Assembly (NCBI RefSeq): GCF_017833415.1
Contig: NZ_JAFICC010000005.1
Location: forward strand, 186,001-250,000
DNA from: Flavobacterium sp. 1355
GTDB taxonomy: Bacteria; Bacteroidota; Bacteroidia; Flavobacteriales; Flavobacteriaceae
Direction: 5' to 3'
Length of the DNA stretch: 64,000 bases
Shown here: positions 43,611-51,984 of the stretch, piece by piece
How positions within the stretch are numbered: position 1 is the stretch's first letter
How the letters are laid out: every line of letters starts with the position of its first letter
Translations under genes and position numbers: made by a program
The notes under the pieces: generated by a model
Databases searched by the model: none
What the model was told of the DNA's origin: nothing
The model's input: only the letters and a program-made list of their open reading frames with translations

Positions 43611-44433
43611 TTATGTCTTCAATTTCTTTAAATCTAGTTTCTAAAGACTCTTCTGTCTCTTCTTCAATATCAGGAACGTCTATTTTGATATGAGATTTTG
43701 TTTTTTTCGTAAAAACAAAATCAGCCCCATCTTTTAGTCCCTCAATAATATAATTGCCCGCACCTTGTGAAATTCTTTGAATGTGTTCCTTAAAGTCTTC
43801 ATATTGAAATCGTAACCCTTCTTTTTTATTTCTAAGAATAATTTTAAACTTATCAAAGTTAGTTTCTTCGTGGACATCTTTTACAAGCTTATCTGCTACA
43901 TTTTTTCCGCCAAAAAAGTTTGGTGGCTCATATTCAAGCTCTACTTTTTGAACAGAGTCAAGATCATTTATCTGCTCCCAAAAATCGCGATGATCTGTAA
44001 TTTCAGATAAGTTACAGTAAACCCTGTCTTGTAGCATTTCCTCTGTAAGCACTTTAACCAACTTATCTTTTACAGCATCCATTGTTTGAAATACCGTAGT
44101 GTTTTTCTCTATTAGTATAATTTGTTTGTTAAGGTGTACTAAAAAATATATGTTTGGATACCTAACATCTTTTACATCTTCAATTTTACCATCCTCTAGT
44201 GTAGGTTTATCAAATTGCTGCTTTTTTGCTAGTTTCAATAAATAAATATCTTCTCCTAATTTTTTCTCGAAAATTATAACATGCTCGCCATAATCATTAA
44301 ACTTAATCGTTTGCTGGTCTTGAATTCGTATAAAAAAATCAATGAATGACTCTTTTTTAGATCTAAATTCAATTAGGACTTGTTTATTTGGTATTTGGTT
44401 TAGAAAAATTCTATAAGCGTAGAAATGTTTCAT
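43591..44433 (-). CDS. Unknown cytosolic protein, candidate sensor of a two-gene system
   Basis: 280 residues from the ATG at 44433 (MKHFYAYRIFLNQIP). The first 100 residues are beta-rich, then two helical parts and a very acidic tail (EIEDINDDENI). No signal or membrane segment. It recalls DUF4747-type proteins in length and start, but I am not certain. The frame opens eight codons earlier at a TTG that belongs to the -7 element TATATTTG, so the ATG was chosen. A 15-base inverted repeat spans its promoter and first codons. Confidence 0.6.
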   Translation of the reverse strand: MKHFYAYRIFLNQIPNKQVLIEFRSKKESFIDFFIRIQDQQTIKFNDYGEHVIIFEKKLGEDIYLLKLAKKQQFDKPTLEDGKIEDVKDVRYPNIYFLVHLNKQIILIEKNTTVFQTMDAVKDKLVKVLTEEMLQDRVYCNLSEITDHRDFWEQINDLDSVQKVELEYEPPNFFGGKNVADKLVKDVHEETNFDKFKIILRNKKEGLRFQYEDFKEHIQRISQGAGNYIIEGLKDGADFVFTKKTKSHIKIDVPDIEEETEESLETRFKEIEDINDDENI

Positions 44434-44487
44434 ATAGGGAATGTTACAATTGTTCAAATATATGTAAAATCACTACGCTTATAGAAT
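44408..44487. promoter_or_regulatory. 15-bp inverted repeat around the promoter and start of 43591-44433
   Basis: ATTCTATAAGCGTAG (44408-44422) and its exact reverse complement (44473-44487) enclose 50 bases. Inside lie the -7 element TATATTTG (minus strand, 44455-44462) and the start codon (44433). The lower arm is coding (residues 4-8, FYAYR). It could be an operator pair for self-control or an RNA fold. Confidence 0.6.
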
Positions 44488-44505
44488 ACGTATAAATACC
44501 TGTTT

Positions 44506-44652
44506 TTACTTCTTAAAAGTTTTAGCTTTTAAAAGAGCTTTATTAAATTCTGATAGCGGTTCTTTTTTCCGCCCTTTTTCACTGTTTTCAAAAGTTGCAG
44601 TCTGGACTGTCCTTCGTTTTCTGTTATAACTTCTTAAGTGGGATTTGGTTAT
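44506..44652 (-). pseudogene. C-terminal coding fragment
   Basis: A minus-strand frame without start codon reads SYNRKRRTVQTATFENSEKG and ends LSEFNKALLKAKTFKK before TAA at 44506-44508; a stop closes it upstream. It reads like the basic end of a DNA-associated protein of the element. Family unknown. Confidence 0.4.
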
Positions 44653-44980
44653 AAGTGATTATTGTCAATCTAAATAGGGAAATTTTCACCATTATTTATG
44701 ATATGAAATTTCCTTTGTGATGAATACAAACCCATCCGCTCTATTTTCAAGAGGGTACAGACTTCTTCTTCTTCTTCTTTTATTCTTTTGATTATATTCC
44801 GTAGTTATGTTCAAAATTAAGAGTGGAAGGTATTCCAAGTAGATTATCAGGAAGGATATTTATGGAAAGGCATACATACATGTTTGGATTCAATGCACGT
44901 TGGGTTTATTGTAGCGCATACTTTTAGGTAAAGAGGAGTAGCTGTTTTCATCCGAAACGGACTAAAAGGGCAGCCAAGAT

Positions 44981-45075
44981 AGTGTCCGGCGTCTGCTGCA
45001 TGCGCATAACGGGCTTCGTTTCCCTTCGCCCGCCCTTCGGGACTTATAGCACTCCGCATCCTGTAACCGGACACT
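44981..45075. repeat. 95-bp element with 9-bp inverted ends
   Basis: AGTGTCCGG (44981-44989) and CCGGACACT (45067-45075) bracket a GC-rich segment with CGCCCGCCCTTCGGG. It lies directly before the truncated DUF3945 gene and may mark the rearrangement that removed its 5' part. Confidence 0.45.
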
Positions 45076-45115
45076 TTATTTCTGCTTTCTTTTTTTCCGT
45101 TTTTTCTGGATTCAA

Positions 45116-45538
45116 ATGGACTTTAAGGTGACAGACGACAATGGGGGCTTTAAACTCAACCATTATCATCAGAATTACGGCTATGACCTGGAAGCAAGCC
45201 TGGCCAAACATTCCATCAAGGAACTCGATACTCCCAAATACAAGGAAGATCTTTTGAACTCGCTCAAAAAAGGAAACCTGCAGTCGGTTACCTTTGTGGT
45301 CAACGGCGTGGAAAGTAAAAAGTACGTGGAAGCCAACCCGCATTTCAAGACCATCAATGTCTACGACAATAACATGCAGCGAATCAACCATCATCGTGAA
45401 AGTAAGGACCAGAAGCAGTCGGAATCACCGGAAAAGACTGTTGGTAAGGAAACCAGGCAAAATCAGGATGCGGCCGGTGACGAGCCGGAGACGGGGAAGG
45501 AAAATAAACAGCGAAAAGGAAAATCTAAGTCCCTTTAA
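45116..45538 (+). pseudogene. DUF3945 gene, 5'-truncated
   Basis: A 140-residue product. SLAKHSIKELDTPKYKEDLL, GNLQSVTFVVNGVESKKYVE and ANPHFKTINVYDNNMQRI match the repeat unit of DUF3945 proteins of Bacteroidota conjugative elements, which normally have several hundred residues more. The C-terminus is Lys/Glu-rich. Frame opens just after a GC-rich inverted repeat, so the remaining gene is a fragment; it may still be expressed from the ATG at 45116. Confidence 0.65.
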
Positions 45539-45541
45539 ACC

Positions 45542-45826
45542 ATGGAAACCTTAAAACCTTTATCGGATTTCTTTTCTGCCATTGAAAAGGATTATCGCAT
45601 CAGTACAACGCATATTGCAATCTATGCTGCCCTGCTTGGATATAGAGCTGATAAAGGTTTTATCAATCCAATACAGGTCTATCGGCATGAAATTACCAGA
45701 ATCGCCAAAATTTCTTCCCCTTATACCTATCACAAATGCATACACGAACTGAGTGCTTACGGGTATTTGAAATATGAACCGTCATTCAAAAAAACAAAGG
45801 GGAGTAAGATTTATTTTCCTGAATAA
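45542..45826 (+). CDS. Small winged-helix-like protein of mobile elements
   Basis: A 94-residue protein: STTHIAIYAALLGYRADKGF, then ISSPYTYHKCIHELSAYGYL, the layout of a small winged helix with recognition helix followed by a wing. The gene at 46251-46568 is a paralog. Located 3 bases after the DUF3945 fragment. Probably a regulator; targets unknown. Confidence 0.6.
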   Translation: METLKPLSDFFSAIEKDYRISTTHIAIYAALLGYRADKGFINPIQVYRHEITRIAKISSPYTYHKCIHELSAYGYLKYEPSFKKTKGSKIYFPE

Positions 45827-45988
45827 TGGAGCGTCACAAAGGATAATGTTTGGTTTTGATATTCGTAATAAGTTGCCATGAGTTAACAAATAATAGCGTT
45901 AATTTCATCAGGATTACTTTTTGCTCTACATTACTGGTCAGCGCCAGGGAATGGAATGGTTAAGTGATACTGAATTAAAAAATAAATT

Positions 45989-46264
45989 ATGGGCAAGGCA
46001 GTAACAAAAGAAGATTTACGGCAGTTTAGTCTGCTTTTATTGGATAAAATTAGTACCCTTCTTAAGGAATCGGTTCTTGAAAAAACCGGGACGATTGATC
46101 CTGAGTGGATCAAAACCGGCAGGGTCAGAAAAATGCTGGACATATCGGCAGGTTCCGTACAGAATCTAAGGGTGACACAAAAGGTGCGGTTTAAAAAGGT
46201 TCTTGGCTCATATTACTACAATAAGGAAGATCTGCTAAAACTTTTCAAAGATGAATCAGGCTAA
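45989..46264 (+). CDS. Excisionase-type helix-turn-helix protein
   Basis: A 91-residue protein. The C-terminal half (GRVRKMLDISAGSVQNLRV ... VLGSYYYNKEDLLKLF) is the helix-turn-helix of Bacteroidota excisionase/MerR-like proteins. Near the integrase, so a role in excision or its control is likely. It overlaps the next gene by 14 bases. Confidence 0.75.
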   Translation: MGKAVTKEDLRQFSLLLLDKISTLLKESVLEKTGTIDPEWIKTGRVRKMLDISAGSVQNLRVTQKVRFKKVLGSYYYNKEDLLKLFKDESG

Positions 46265-46568
46265 TAGTACAACAGAAGAGCAAATCATAGATTACTTGTC
46301 TCTTTACATGGAAGATCCAAAACTTAACGTTTGGCATCTGGCCCTTTTGACAGCAATTTTAAGTTTGGGATACAGGCAGGGGGAGAGGCAGAGAATTAAA
46401 GTCAGCCGCAGTAAACTGATGAAGTTATCGCATATCAATACGCTGCCTACCTACCATAAGTATTTTAAGCAGCTGCAAGAGCTGGGTTATATACGATACA
46501 ATCCGTCTTATCATCCCGGTTACAAAAGTGAAGTTACGTTATATGAAAAAAGGTTATCTCAGAATTGA
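46251..46568 (+). CDS. Small winged-helix-like protein, paralog of 45542-45826
   Basis: A 105-residue protein: VWHLALLTAILSLGYRQGER, SRSKLMKLSHINTLPTYHKY and FKQLQELGYIRYNPSYHPG mirror the motifs of the protein at 45542-45826. Overlap with the excisionase-type gene implies translation together. Confidence 0.65.
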   Translation: MNQANSTTEEQIIDYLSLYMEDPKLNVWHLALLTAILSLGYRQGERQRIKVSRSKLMKLSHINTLPTYHKYFKQLQELGYIRYNPSYHPGYKSEVTLYEKRLSQN

Positions 46569-46613
46569 GATAACCTTTTTGTTTTACACTTAGTTGTAAA
46601 TGCAATTCAATCT

Positions 46614-47924
46614 TTAGGATGACGTAACATCATATTTCTTTTTAATTGCTTCAATTTCTTTTTCTAATCTGCTGAGAACCGCTAAATCTGATTTTGAGAT
46701 TTTCGGTGTGGTTTTATTCAGTTTTTTATTCAGCAGCGACATCTCGCGTCCTATTGTTGCTTGTTCAGTTATAGCATAGGCTTCAGTCTGTTTAACAGAT
46801 GCATGTCCAAGGAGCTCCTTTACAACGTTTATTGGTACATTATTGTTTAAGGTAACCGTACTTCCAAAAGTTCTTCTCGCCATATGCGTATTAAGAGTAA
46901 ATGGAAAACCGCAAAGAATTGCAATCTCTTTAAGATACTCGTTCATTTTCTGGTTGGAAGAAACTGGCAGCACTGTGCCGCGCTGTACACAAAGCGGGTG
47001 ATCTTTATACTTATCAATAATTTTAAGTGCCTGTGGCAGCAGCGGTACATTTGTTGTTGAATTCGTTTTCTGGCGCTCGGACATAATCCACAGGTTGCCG
47101 TCAATTCCCTTTTTTATATCTGTTCTTCTAAGCTGAAATGCATCAATATATGCCAGTCCGGTGTAACATTGGAACACAAATACATCCCTCACAACATTCA
47201 GCCTGTCTGTTGTAAAATAATGTCTTTCCAGTTCATACAATTCCTGAGTGGAAAGAGGTTTTTTTACCAGCTTGGTCTTTCTTCCTTTAAAGTTTTTAAA
47301 AGGATCTTTTAGGATTATCTCCTGGTCAATGGCACGGATTACTATTTTTTTGAAATTAGCAATGTACTTAAGTGTAGTGTTATTGCTGCAGTCACGAACT
47401 GTCCTGAGGTAAAACTCAAAGTCCTTTACAAATTCAAGATTTAAATCCGAAAATTCCATGTCATCTTTTTTAAACTTAAATTTAATAAAAGCTGATAAAT
47501 GATTTTTAGTAATGGTAAAGCGTTGCAGAGTGCCTCTTGCATAACCTTTCCCTAAAAGCGCCGTCATTTGGTCGTTGTGCTTTTGAAATTCTTCAAGCAC
47601 TTTAACTCTTGGCTGTACTTTGCCCAAAACATGATCCATGATTTTTTCAGCGGTTATGATTTTGCCGCTGTACATCATTTCTGTTTTGATTTCATTAATT
47701 TTTAAAGTAAGTGAGTCCAAAAAGAAGTTTAAAGACTTTGCATCTTCTTTAGATCCGACTGCCCTTTCCGTTTTTTGATCCCACCTGGAATGTTCCCATT
47801 TACGTTTGGTGGACGCTTCCTTTGTAATACCATCTACCGTAATTCTAAAGTAGACGGTTCTAATTTTTCTGTCATTGCTGGTAATTTTCATAAAGAAAAC
47901 TAAGCCAAAGCTGTTCTCTAACAT
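46614..47924 (-). CDS. int: Tyrosine recombinase (site-specific integrase)
   Basis: A 436-residue protein. N-terminal arm-binding start (FGLVFFMK) and a core-binding SAM-like domain, then a catalytic domain with H347-x-x-R350 (HMARRTF), H374 (LLGHAS) and Y383. The first catalytic Arg is replaced: TGLAYIDAFQL has Ala at the usual TGLR position, as in several Bacteroidota integrases of the IntDOT group. It integrates the element; tRNA-Tyr lies 290 bases away. It is convergent with the excisionase-type genes. Confidence 0.9.
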   Translation of the reverse strand: MLENSFGLVFFMKITSNDRKIRTVYFRITVDGITKEASTKRKWEHSRWDQKTERAVGSKEDAKSLNFFLDSLTLKINEIKTEMMYSGKIITAEKIMDHVLGKVQPRVKVLEEFQKHNDQMTALLGKGYARGTLQRFTITKNHLSAFIKFKFKKDDMEFSDLNLEFVKDFEFYLRTVRDCSNNTTLKYIANFKKIVIRAIDQEIILKDPFKNFKGRKTKLVKKPLSTQELYELERHYFTTDRLNVVRDVFVFQCYTGLAYIDAFQLRRTDIKKGIDGNLWIMSERQKTNSTTNVPLLPQALKIIDKYKDHPLCVQRGTVLPVSSNQKMNEYLKEIAILCGFPFTLNTHMARRTFGSTVTLNNNVPINVVKELLGHASVKQTEAYAITEQATIGREMSLLNKKLNKTTPKISKSDLAVLSRLEKEIEAIKKKYDVTSS

Positions 47925-48112
47925 AATTCAACTTTTTAGATTAATAAATGTAGAATTATAGCATCAAAAAAACAAGTCGTTAACCTCCTTAATCCCCCTG
48001 TATACAAGGGTTTAGTTCAAAATCTGTGGCAGTTTTTCTTGCCAGACAAAAGTGCCACGATTCTGCCATAGAAATTTTAGGCATTTTTACAAAGTTTGAA
48101 AATTGTCTTAAA

Positions 48113-48149
48113 AGCAAAAAGCCTGCGAATCCTAGGATTTGCAGGCTTT
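48113..48149 (-). terminator. Terminator after tRNA-Tyr
   Basis: On the minus strand AAAGCCTGCAAATCC pairs with GGATTCGCAGGCTTT (one mismatch) around a two-base loop region, followed by TT. It lies about 65 bases after the tRNA 3' end. Confidence 0.7.
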
Positions 48150-48213
48150 ACCACGTTTTTTATGGGTTTTTGAAAAGATTGAAAAACTTTCGTTTTGGCC
48201 TCTTTTACCCTTT

Positions 48214-48297
48214 TGGTGGGGAGAGCAGGATTCGAACCTGCGAAGTTCACACAGCAGATTTACAGTCTGCCCTCGTTGGCCGCTTGAGTATCTCCCC
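48214..48297 (-). tRNA. tRNA-Tyr (GTA)
   Basis: Minus strand. Acceptor stem GGGGAGA/TCTCCCC with the encoded CCA end (48214-48216) after the discriminator A. Anticodon loop GACTGTAAATC gives the anticodon GTA. The variable arm is long, as expected for bacterial tRNA-Tyr. The T-arm contains GGTTCGAATCC. Close to an integrase gene. Confidence 0.95.
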
Positions 48298-48434
48298 TCT
48301 AAGCTTTGTATTGTTGCGCTTTGTTGTTCTAAGCGGTTGCAAATATAGTAACGTTTTTCATGTTTGCAAACAAAAAATGAACTTAATTTTAAGTTATTTT
48401 AAAGTTATTTTTTAATTGATTGGTATTGAATAAA

Positions 48435-48467
48435 ATAAAAAAATCTCCACTAGGGAGATTTTTTATT
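48435..48467 (-). terminator. Terminator of the TlpA-like gene
   Basis: AAATCTCC and GGAGATTT form a stem with a short loop and A/T runs on both sides, just after the stop codon at 48487. Confidence 0.75.
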
Positions 48468-48486
48468 TTTATTCTGAATATCGCTC

Positions 48487-49653
48487 TTATTTTGCTAAAA
48501 GCTCTACAATCTTTGCTTTCAATTCTGGTCCTCTTAAGTCCTGCGCAACTACTTTTCCTGAAGCATCAAGAATAAAAGTTGCCGGAATAGATTCTACTCC
48601 ATATTGTTTTGCAATTGGCTCGTCCCAGTATTTTAAATTAGAAACATGTGTCCAGGTTAGTCCATCTTTTGCGATAGCCTCTTTCCAGGCACCTTCTTCT
48701 TTATCTAAAGAAACACCAATTATATTTAAACCTTTTGAATGTAATTCTTTATAAATAGCTACAACGTTTGGATTTTCCTTTCTGCATGGTCCGCACCATG
48801 AAGCCCAAAAATCAACAATTGTAACCTTGCCTAAACTTTCCTTAAGAGAAACTACTTTTCCCTCAGGATTAGGTGCAGAAAAATCTGCTCTTCATTTAGC
48901 GCTGCCTACAGGAGGAGCTGTTGCACCAACTGAAGGCATTTTTGCCTGACCAAGTTTAGTTTTGATTTCTTTTCCAGGAGTAGTATTTTTTAAAGACTCA
49001 TCTAATGAGTTGTATAAAGCTTCAGCTTTTTTTATGTCTGTAGATGGATCTCCTAACATACCCTGAATAATCAAAGCAGAAATAAAAGATTTTGGATGGC
49101 TTTCAGCGTAAGCTAAATATTTCTTTTTAGAGTCTGTTTGTACTTCAATCTGGATAGCCATAAACTCTTTCATTAAACCATTGATAGTTGCAGTATCCTG
49201 AGTTTGTTGAGCTGTTTGCATTTTTGCAGTGTTCTTTTTCTGAAAGTCAACTAATCTCTTTTGAGTTTTTGTAAGTTCAGCATTAAATGTTGTGTACTCA
49301 TCATTATTGTAAGTTCCTGAGATTTTACTTTTGTGAATACTATCTTTATCAATTGCGATAGTAATTTCTCCAGTTTCTAAGATAAATGGAATTGGTCCGT
49401 TTGCACCTTGTAGAATTAATGTATGAAAAGCTGGTTCAGTTACTTTTCCTTTTATTTCAAACTTTCCGTCTTCAACTTTTACTGTATCAAGCGCAAGCGG
49501 CATTTTTGTTGTAGGATCCTGACCTTGTAGAATGATAGTTTTTCCGTTTTCGATTCCTTTTGCAGTTCCGGTAATTAGGTACTCTCCGTCTTTAACTTTG
49601 CTGCATGAAATTATCGCTACAGAAGCAGTTAGTAAAAAAAATATTTTTTTCAT
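48487..49653 (-). pseudogene. TlpA-like thiol-disulfide reductase, interrupted by an in-frame TGA
   Basis: The frame from 49653 encodes a lipoprotein (IISC|S) with a DUF4369 domain (residues 20-130) and a helical linker, and stops at TGA (48892-48894). The same frame continues without another stop for 134 codons to TAA at 48487. That part is a thioredoxin-like TlpA domain with WASWCGPC, a cis-Pro region ESIPATFILDASGK and a normal C-terminus. Together this is the usual DUF4369-TlpA envelope reductase, with a single nonsense codon just before the redox domain (residue 254). A GGA-to-TGA change would explain it. Sequencing error or a real mutation cannot be told apart here. Confidence 0.75.
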
Positions 49654-49860
49654 TATAAAAAATTAATTAGTTAATTGATTTGTGCAACAAAAGTATCTAA
49701 AAATATAAAATATAAAGAATTTTGTTGCCTAAAATTTTGTTATAGTTTTTTCATGCTTAATTCGCATGTTTTCAATGTATTTATTAGTGAAATCTCCCTT
49801 GAAGGTTTAATATTTTCCTTATAAAGAATTTAAAAACATAAAACTTTGATTTATAGGCAT

Positions 49861-49890
49861 AAAAAAAGCATCCTTACAAAAGGATGCCTT
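49861..49890 (-). terminator. Terminator of the J-domain/KTSC gene
   Basis: GCATCCTT and AAGGATGC form an 8-bp stem, followed by T7 on the minus strand. Confidence 0.8.
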
Positions 49891-49912
49891 ATAGATATTT
49901 TACGATGTAAAA

Positions 49913-50353
49913 CTATTCCTGATTTGTTTTCTTTCTCCAGGTAAAAGAGTTAAGAATGTGTCTTTTTGCAAATCTTCCAGGAGAATCTGCATTTACCATT
50001 TTCACATAAGTAGCTTTAGGAACACTGATGTATTCGTAAACACTTCCGTTAGAGAAATCAATGATTAAACGGCCATCAACAAATTTATAATCTGTAATTG
50101 AACAAGTAGAAATCGTTTCAGTATACTCAGGTAAATTTGCTTTAATCGTCTCAGGATTAATACTAACCAAAAAGTGGTAAGCCTCAATAATAGCTTTACT
50201 TTTTTCTTCTGCAGCTTTTAAACCAGCCTCATCACCTTGAAATTTATCAGGATGAGCTTCTTTCATCGCATTACGATAAATGGTTTTTAAATCTTTTAAC
50301 TCTGCAGTTTTATCAACGTTTAGTAACTTACGGTATTCAACTATTTTTTTCAT
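49913..50353 (-). CDS. J-domain / KTSC domain protein
   Basis: A 146-residue protein. N-terminal J domain with HPD (KEAHPDKF, about residues 33-40) and a C-terminal KTSC domain (SITDYKFVDGRLIIDFSNGS, YEYISVPKATYVKMVNADSP). J domains stimulate Hsp70 ATPases; KTSC is a short domain of RNA-related proteins. The pair occurs in Bacteroidota; its precise role is unknown. Cytosolic. Confidence 0.8.
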   Translation of the reverse strand: MKKIVEYRKLLNVDKTAELKDLKTIYRNAMKEAHPDKFQGDEAGLKAAEEKSKAIIEAYHFLVSINPETIKANLPEYTETISTCSITDYKFVDGRLIIDFSNGSVYEYISVPKATYVKMVNADSPGRFAKRHILNSFTWRKKTNQE

Positions 50354-50499
50354 AAATAAAAGGTAACTTCTTGTCTATTAGTTTGAAATGGATCTTTTTT
50401 ACTTCAAAACGACAAATTTTTTGCAAAGGTACACTTTTTTTTAACTTTTTAGTTTTGAAGGAAAAAATATTATAAAAAAATAAGAAGTGAGTAAGTGAA

Positions 50500-50610
50500 A
50501 AGATTTACCTCAAAGACGCAAAAGTTTTTTACAGATACATCGCCTATAAAATGCAAAGTTCGCAAAGCTTTATGAGCTTGCGAGCTTTGTGGTTTTTTAT
50601 TCCATTTAAA
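50500..50610. repeat. Flavobacterial GCAAAG intergenic repeat
   Basis: Segments such as AAGACGCAAAAG and GTTCGCAAAGCTTTATGAGC with the inverted GCGAGCTTTG occur here. I recall this kind of 'GCAAAG' sequence as frequent between genes in Flavobacterium. No gene. Confidence 0.4.
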
Positions 50611-50650
50611 CTTTAAATCTGAAACAAAGAAAATAAACCCGAAACAAAAA

Positions 50651-50902
50651 TTATTTATTCTCAGGCTTATTATTTGCCTTATCAAAGTTTTTGGATTTTT
50701 TTGGGTATTTATCGTAACTGATATCGCTTGGGTTTTCTATTACAGATTTTATTGTAATCCAGTCGCCCACTTTAAAGTTAGAATGTGCTAGTTTGTAATC
50801 TAAAAGATATTCGCCACAAAAATAATTGTTGTTTTCATCTTTTTCTATAATACCGGTATAAACTCCTTTTTGCAGCATTTTTCCGTGTGAATCATTAGAC
50901 AT
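50651..50902 (-). CDS. Unknown small protein
   Basis: An 83-residue soluble protein with a short beta-rich part (GVYTGIIEKDENNNYFCGEY ... GDWITIKSVI) and a Lys/Asn-rich tail. A minus-strand -7 element TAACTTTG lies at 50931-50938, 28 bases before the start. Not recognised. Confidence 0.6.
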   Translation of the reverse strand: MSNDSHGKMLQKGVYTGIIEKDENNNYFCGEYLLDYKLAHSNFKVGDWITIKSVIENPSDISYDKYPKKSKNFDKANNKPENK

Positions 50903-50930
50903 GTTTTATAATTTTAAGATATTAATGTGG

Positions 50931-50988
50931 CAAAGTTACGCAATATATTGTTTGTTTTAGGGAGATCACGACAATCTCATTATATTTG
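50931..50988. promoter_or_regulatory. Divergent -7 elements
   Basis: Minus strand TAACTTTG at 50931-50938 serves the gene ending at 50651. Plus strand TATATTTG at 50981-50988 lies 4 bases before the ATG at 50993, so that mRNA has a very short leader or none. Confidence 0.5.
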
Positions 50989-50992
50989 CACT

Positions 50993-51532
50993 ATGCAGAA
51001 AAACTTTAAACCCCATCCAAATTCTTTTAAAAATACATTTTGTATATTTAATGAAGTCCTGCCAAATGAAATAGAAGGTTTAAAGAAACAATTTGAAAGC
51101 AAAGCCGGCAGCAGTTATTATTACACAGAAAAAGGGATGTACAGAGTTTCAAATCACTGGGGAAGATTGGCCAACAGTAAATGGCGTCTTGTAGCACTTG
51201 AACCTGAAACAGAATCGAAAACCAAAATTGGTTTTGCGGCCTGGACTGAGTTTCATCCGGATAATGCAGAAGAAAAGCTATATTATATCGAAGCCGATTA
51301 CATCAAAAATACTGTAAATTATCAACACAAAAATAATTTGCTTTATGACGGCAGGGCAATTTTAAGAACCAGTTTTGAAACTGCAAAGCGCATTAAACAA
51401 ATTAGGAACCTGCAGCAATTAACGTCGTGGGCAAAATATTTTGATGAAGATATTTCTGATTTAAGAAAGCAAATTATCACAGAATTGATTTATACCGAAA
51501 AAACTTTAGACGAAATTAAAAGAGAAATATAA
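50993..51532 (+). CDS. Unknown conserved-looking protein
   Basis: 179 residues from MQKNFKPHPNSFKN. A start 22 codons upstream would run through the -7 element, so the ATG at 50993 was taken. Mixed alpha/beta protein with KGMYRVSNHWGRLANSKWRL and a helical C-terminus. No signal. Family not recognised. It leads a cluster of small genes in the same direction; the next starts in the stop codon. Confidence 0.7.
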   Translation: MQKNFKPHPNSFKNTFCIFNEVLPNEIEGLKKQFESKAGSSYYYTEKGMYRVSNHWGRLANSKWRLVALEPETESKTKIGFAAWTEFHPDNAEEKLYYIEADYIKNTVNYQHKNNLLYDGRAILRTSFETAKRIKQIRNLQQLTSWAKYFDEDISDLRKQIITELIYTEKTLDEIKREI

Positions 51533-51678
51533 TGGGACGCAATAACGAAAGAAATATTAAAAAGCATAATGACAAATTGCACAAAGCCCAAAATAAAGTA
51601 AAGCAGGCTGAAATTGCACGTAAGGAAAAACTAAAAGAAATTATTAAAAAGTTCAACGAAGATAAAGCACAAGAATAA
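51532..51678 (+). CDS. Small basic helical protein
   Basis: 48 residues, MGRNNERNIKKHNDKLHK then a Lys/Gln/Glu-rich helix ending NEDKAQE. The ATG shares its A with the stop codon of the previous gene (TAATG), strong evidence of real translation. Not recognised; looks like a nucleic-acid-associated helix. Confidence 0.65.
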   Translation: MGRNNERNIKKHNDKLHKAQNKVKQAEIARKEKLKEIIKKFNEDKAQE

Positions 51679-51753
51679 AAAATAGAAAAGTTTCATGTTT
51701 CAGGTTGCTCAACTAACCTGAAACTTTAAACCTGAAACAAAAATAAAAAAGAC

Positions 51754-51984
51754 ATGAGTAAATTTGAAGATTTAAAAGTAAGAGTGCAGGAAATTATTGA
51801 TTTGATAGCTGCAAAACAAGATAGAGAAGCTAATAATAAATTACTTGAAGTAAGTGAGACTTTAGATGATATGCTGGATCATGCTGAGGAAGATGAAGAC
51901 CTTAGAGAAATCAGCCGTTATCAGGTTTTGCTAAATCAGCTTCATGTGAAAATCAATGGAGAAGAGCAGGTTGATGGAGAATAG
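51754..51984 (+). CDS. Unknown small acidic helical protein
   Basis: A 76-residue helical protein (FEDLKVRVQEIIDLIAAKQD, DDMLDHAEEDEDLREISRYQ). Its end overlaps the start of the YchJ-like gene by 11 bases, so both are likely translated together. Confidence 0.65.
   Translation: MSKFEDLKVRVQEIIDLIAAKQDREANNKLLEVSETLDDMLDHAEEDEDLREISRYQVLLNQLHVKINGEEQVDGE

Larger units (their letters stand above)
33930..48110. mobile_element. Integrative mobilizable element
   Basis: From left to right: mobilization genes (34313-37952), cargo, a truncated DUF3945 gene, small DNA-binding proteins and a tyrosine recombinase (46614-47924) next to tRNA-Tyr. No conjugation (tra) genes are present, so transfer would need a helper element. 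The mob genes and the T9SS gene are much richer in GC than the chromosome on either side. The exact ends were not found: the tRNA 3' part is not repeated at the left side. The near-palindrome CCCCTGTATACAAGGG (47995-48010) is one possible core site. Confidence 0.6.

Noticed and set aside
46614..47924. The tyrosine recombinase as the integrase of the cassette array
   Set aside because: It belongs to the SAM-like Bacteroidota integrase type at the end of the mobilizable element, 30 kb away, without the IntI-specific region.
48026..48415. Plus-strand frame of 129 codons over the tRNA region
   Set aside because: It reads through the antisense of tRNA-Tyr and its terminator.
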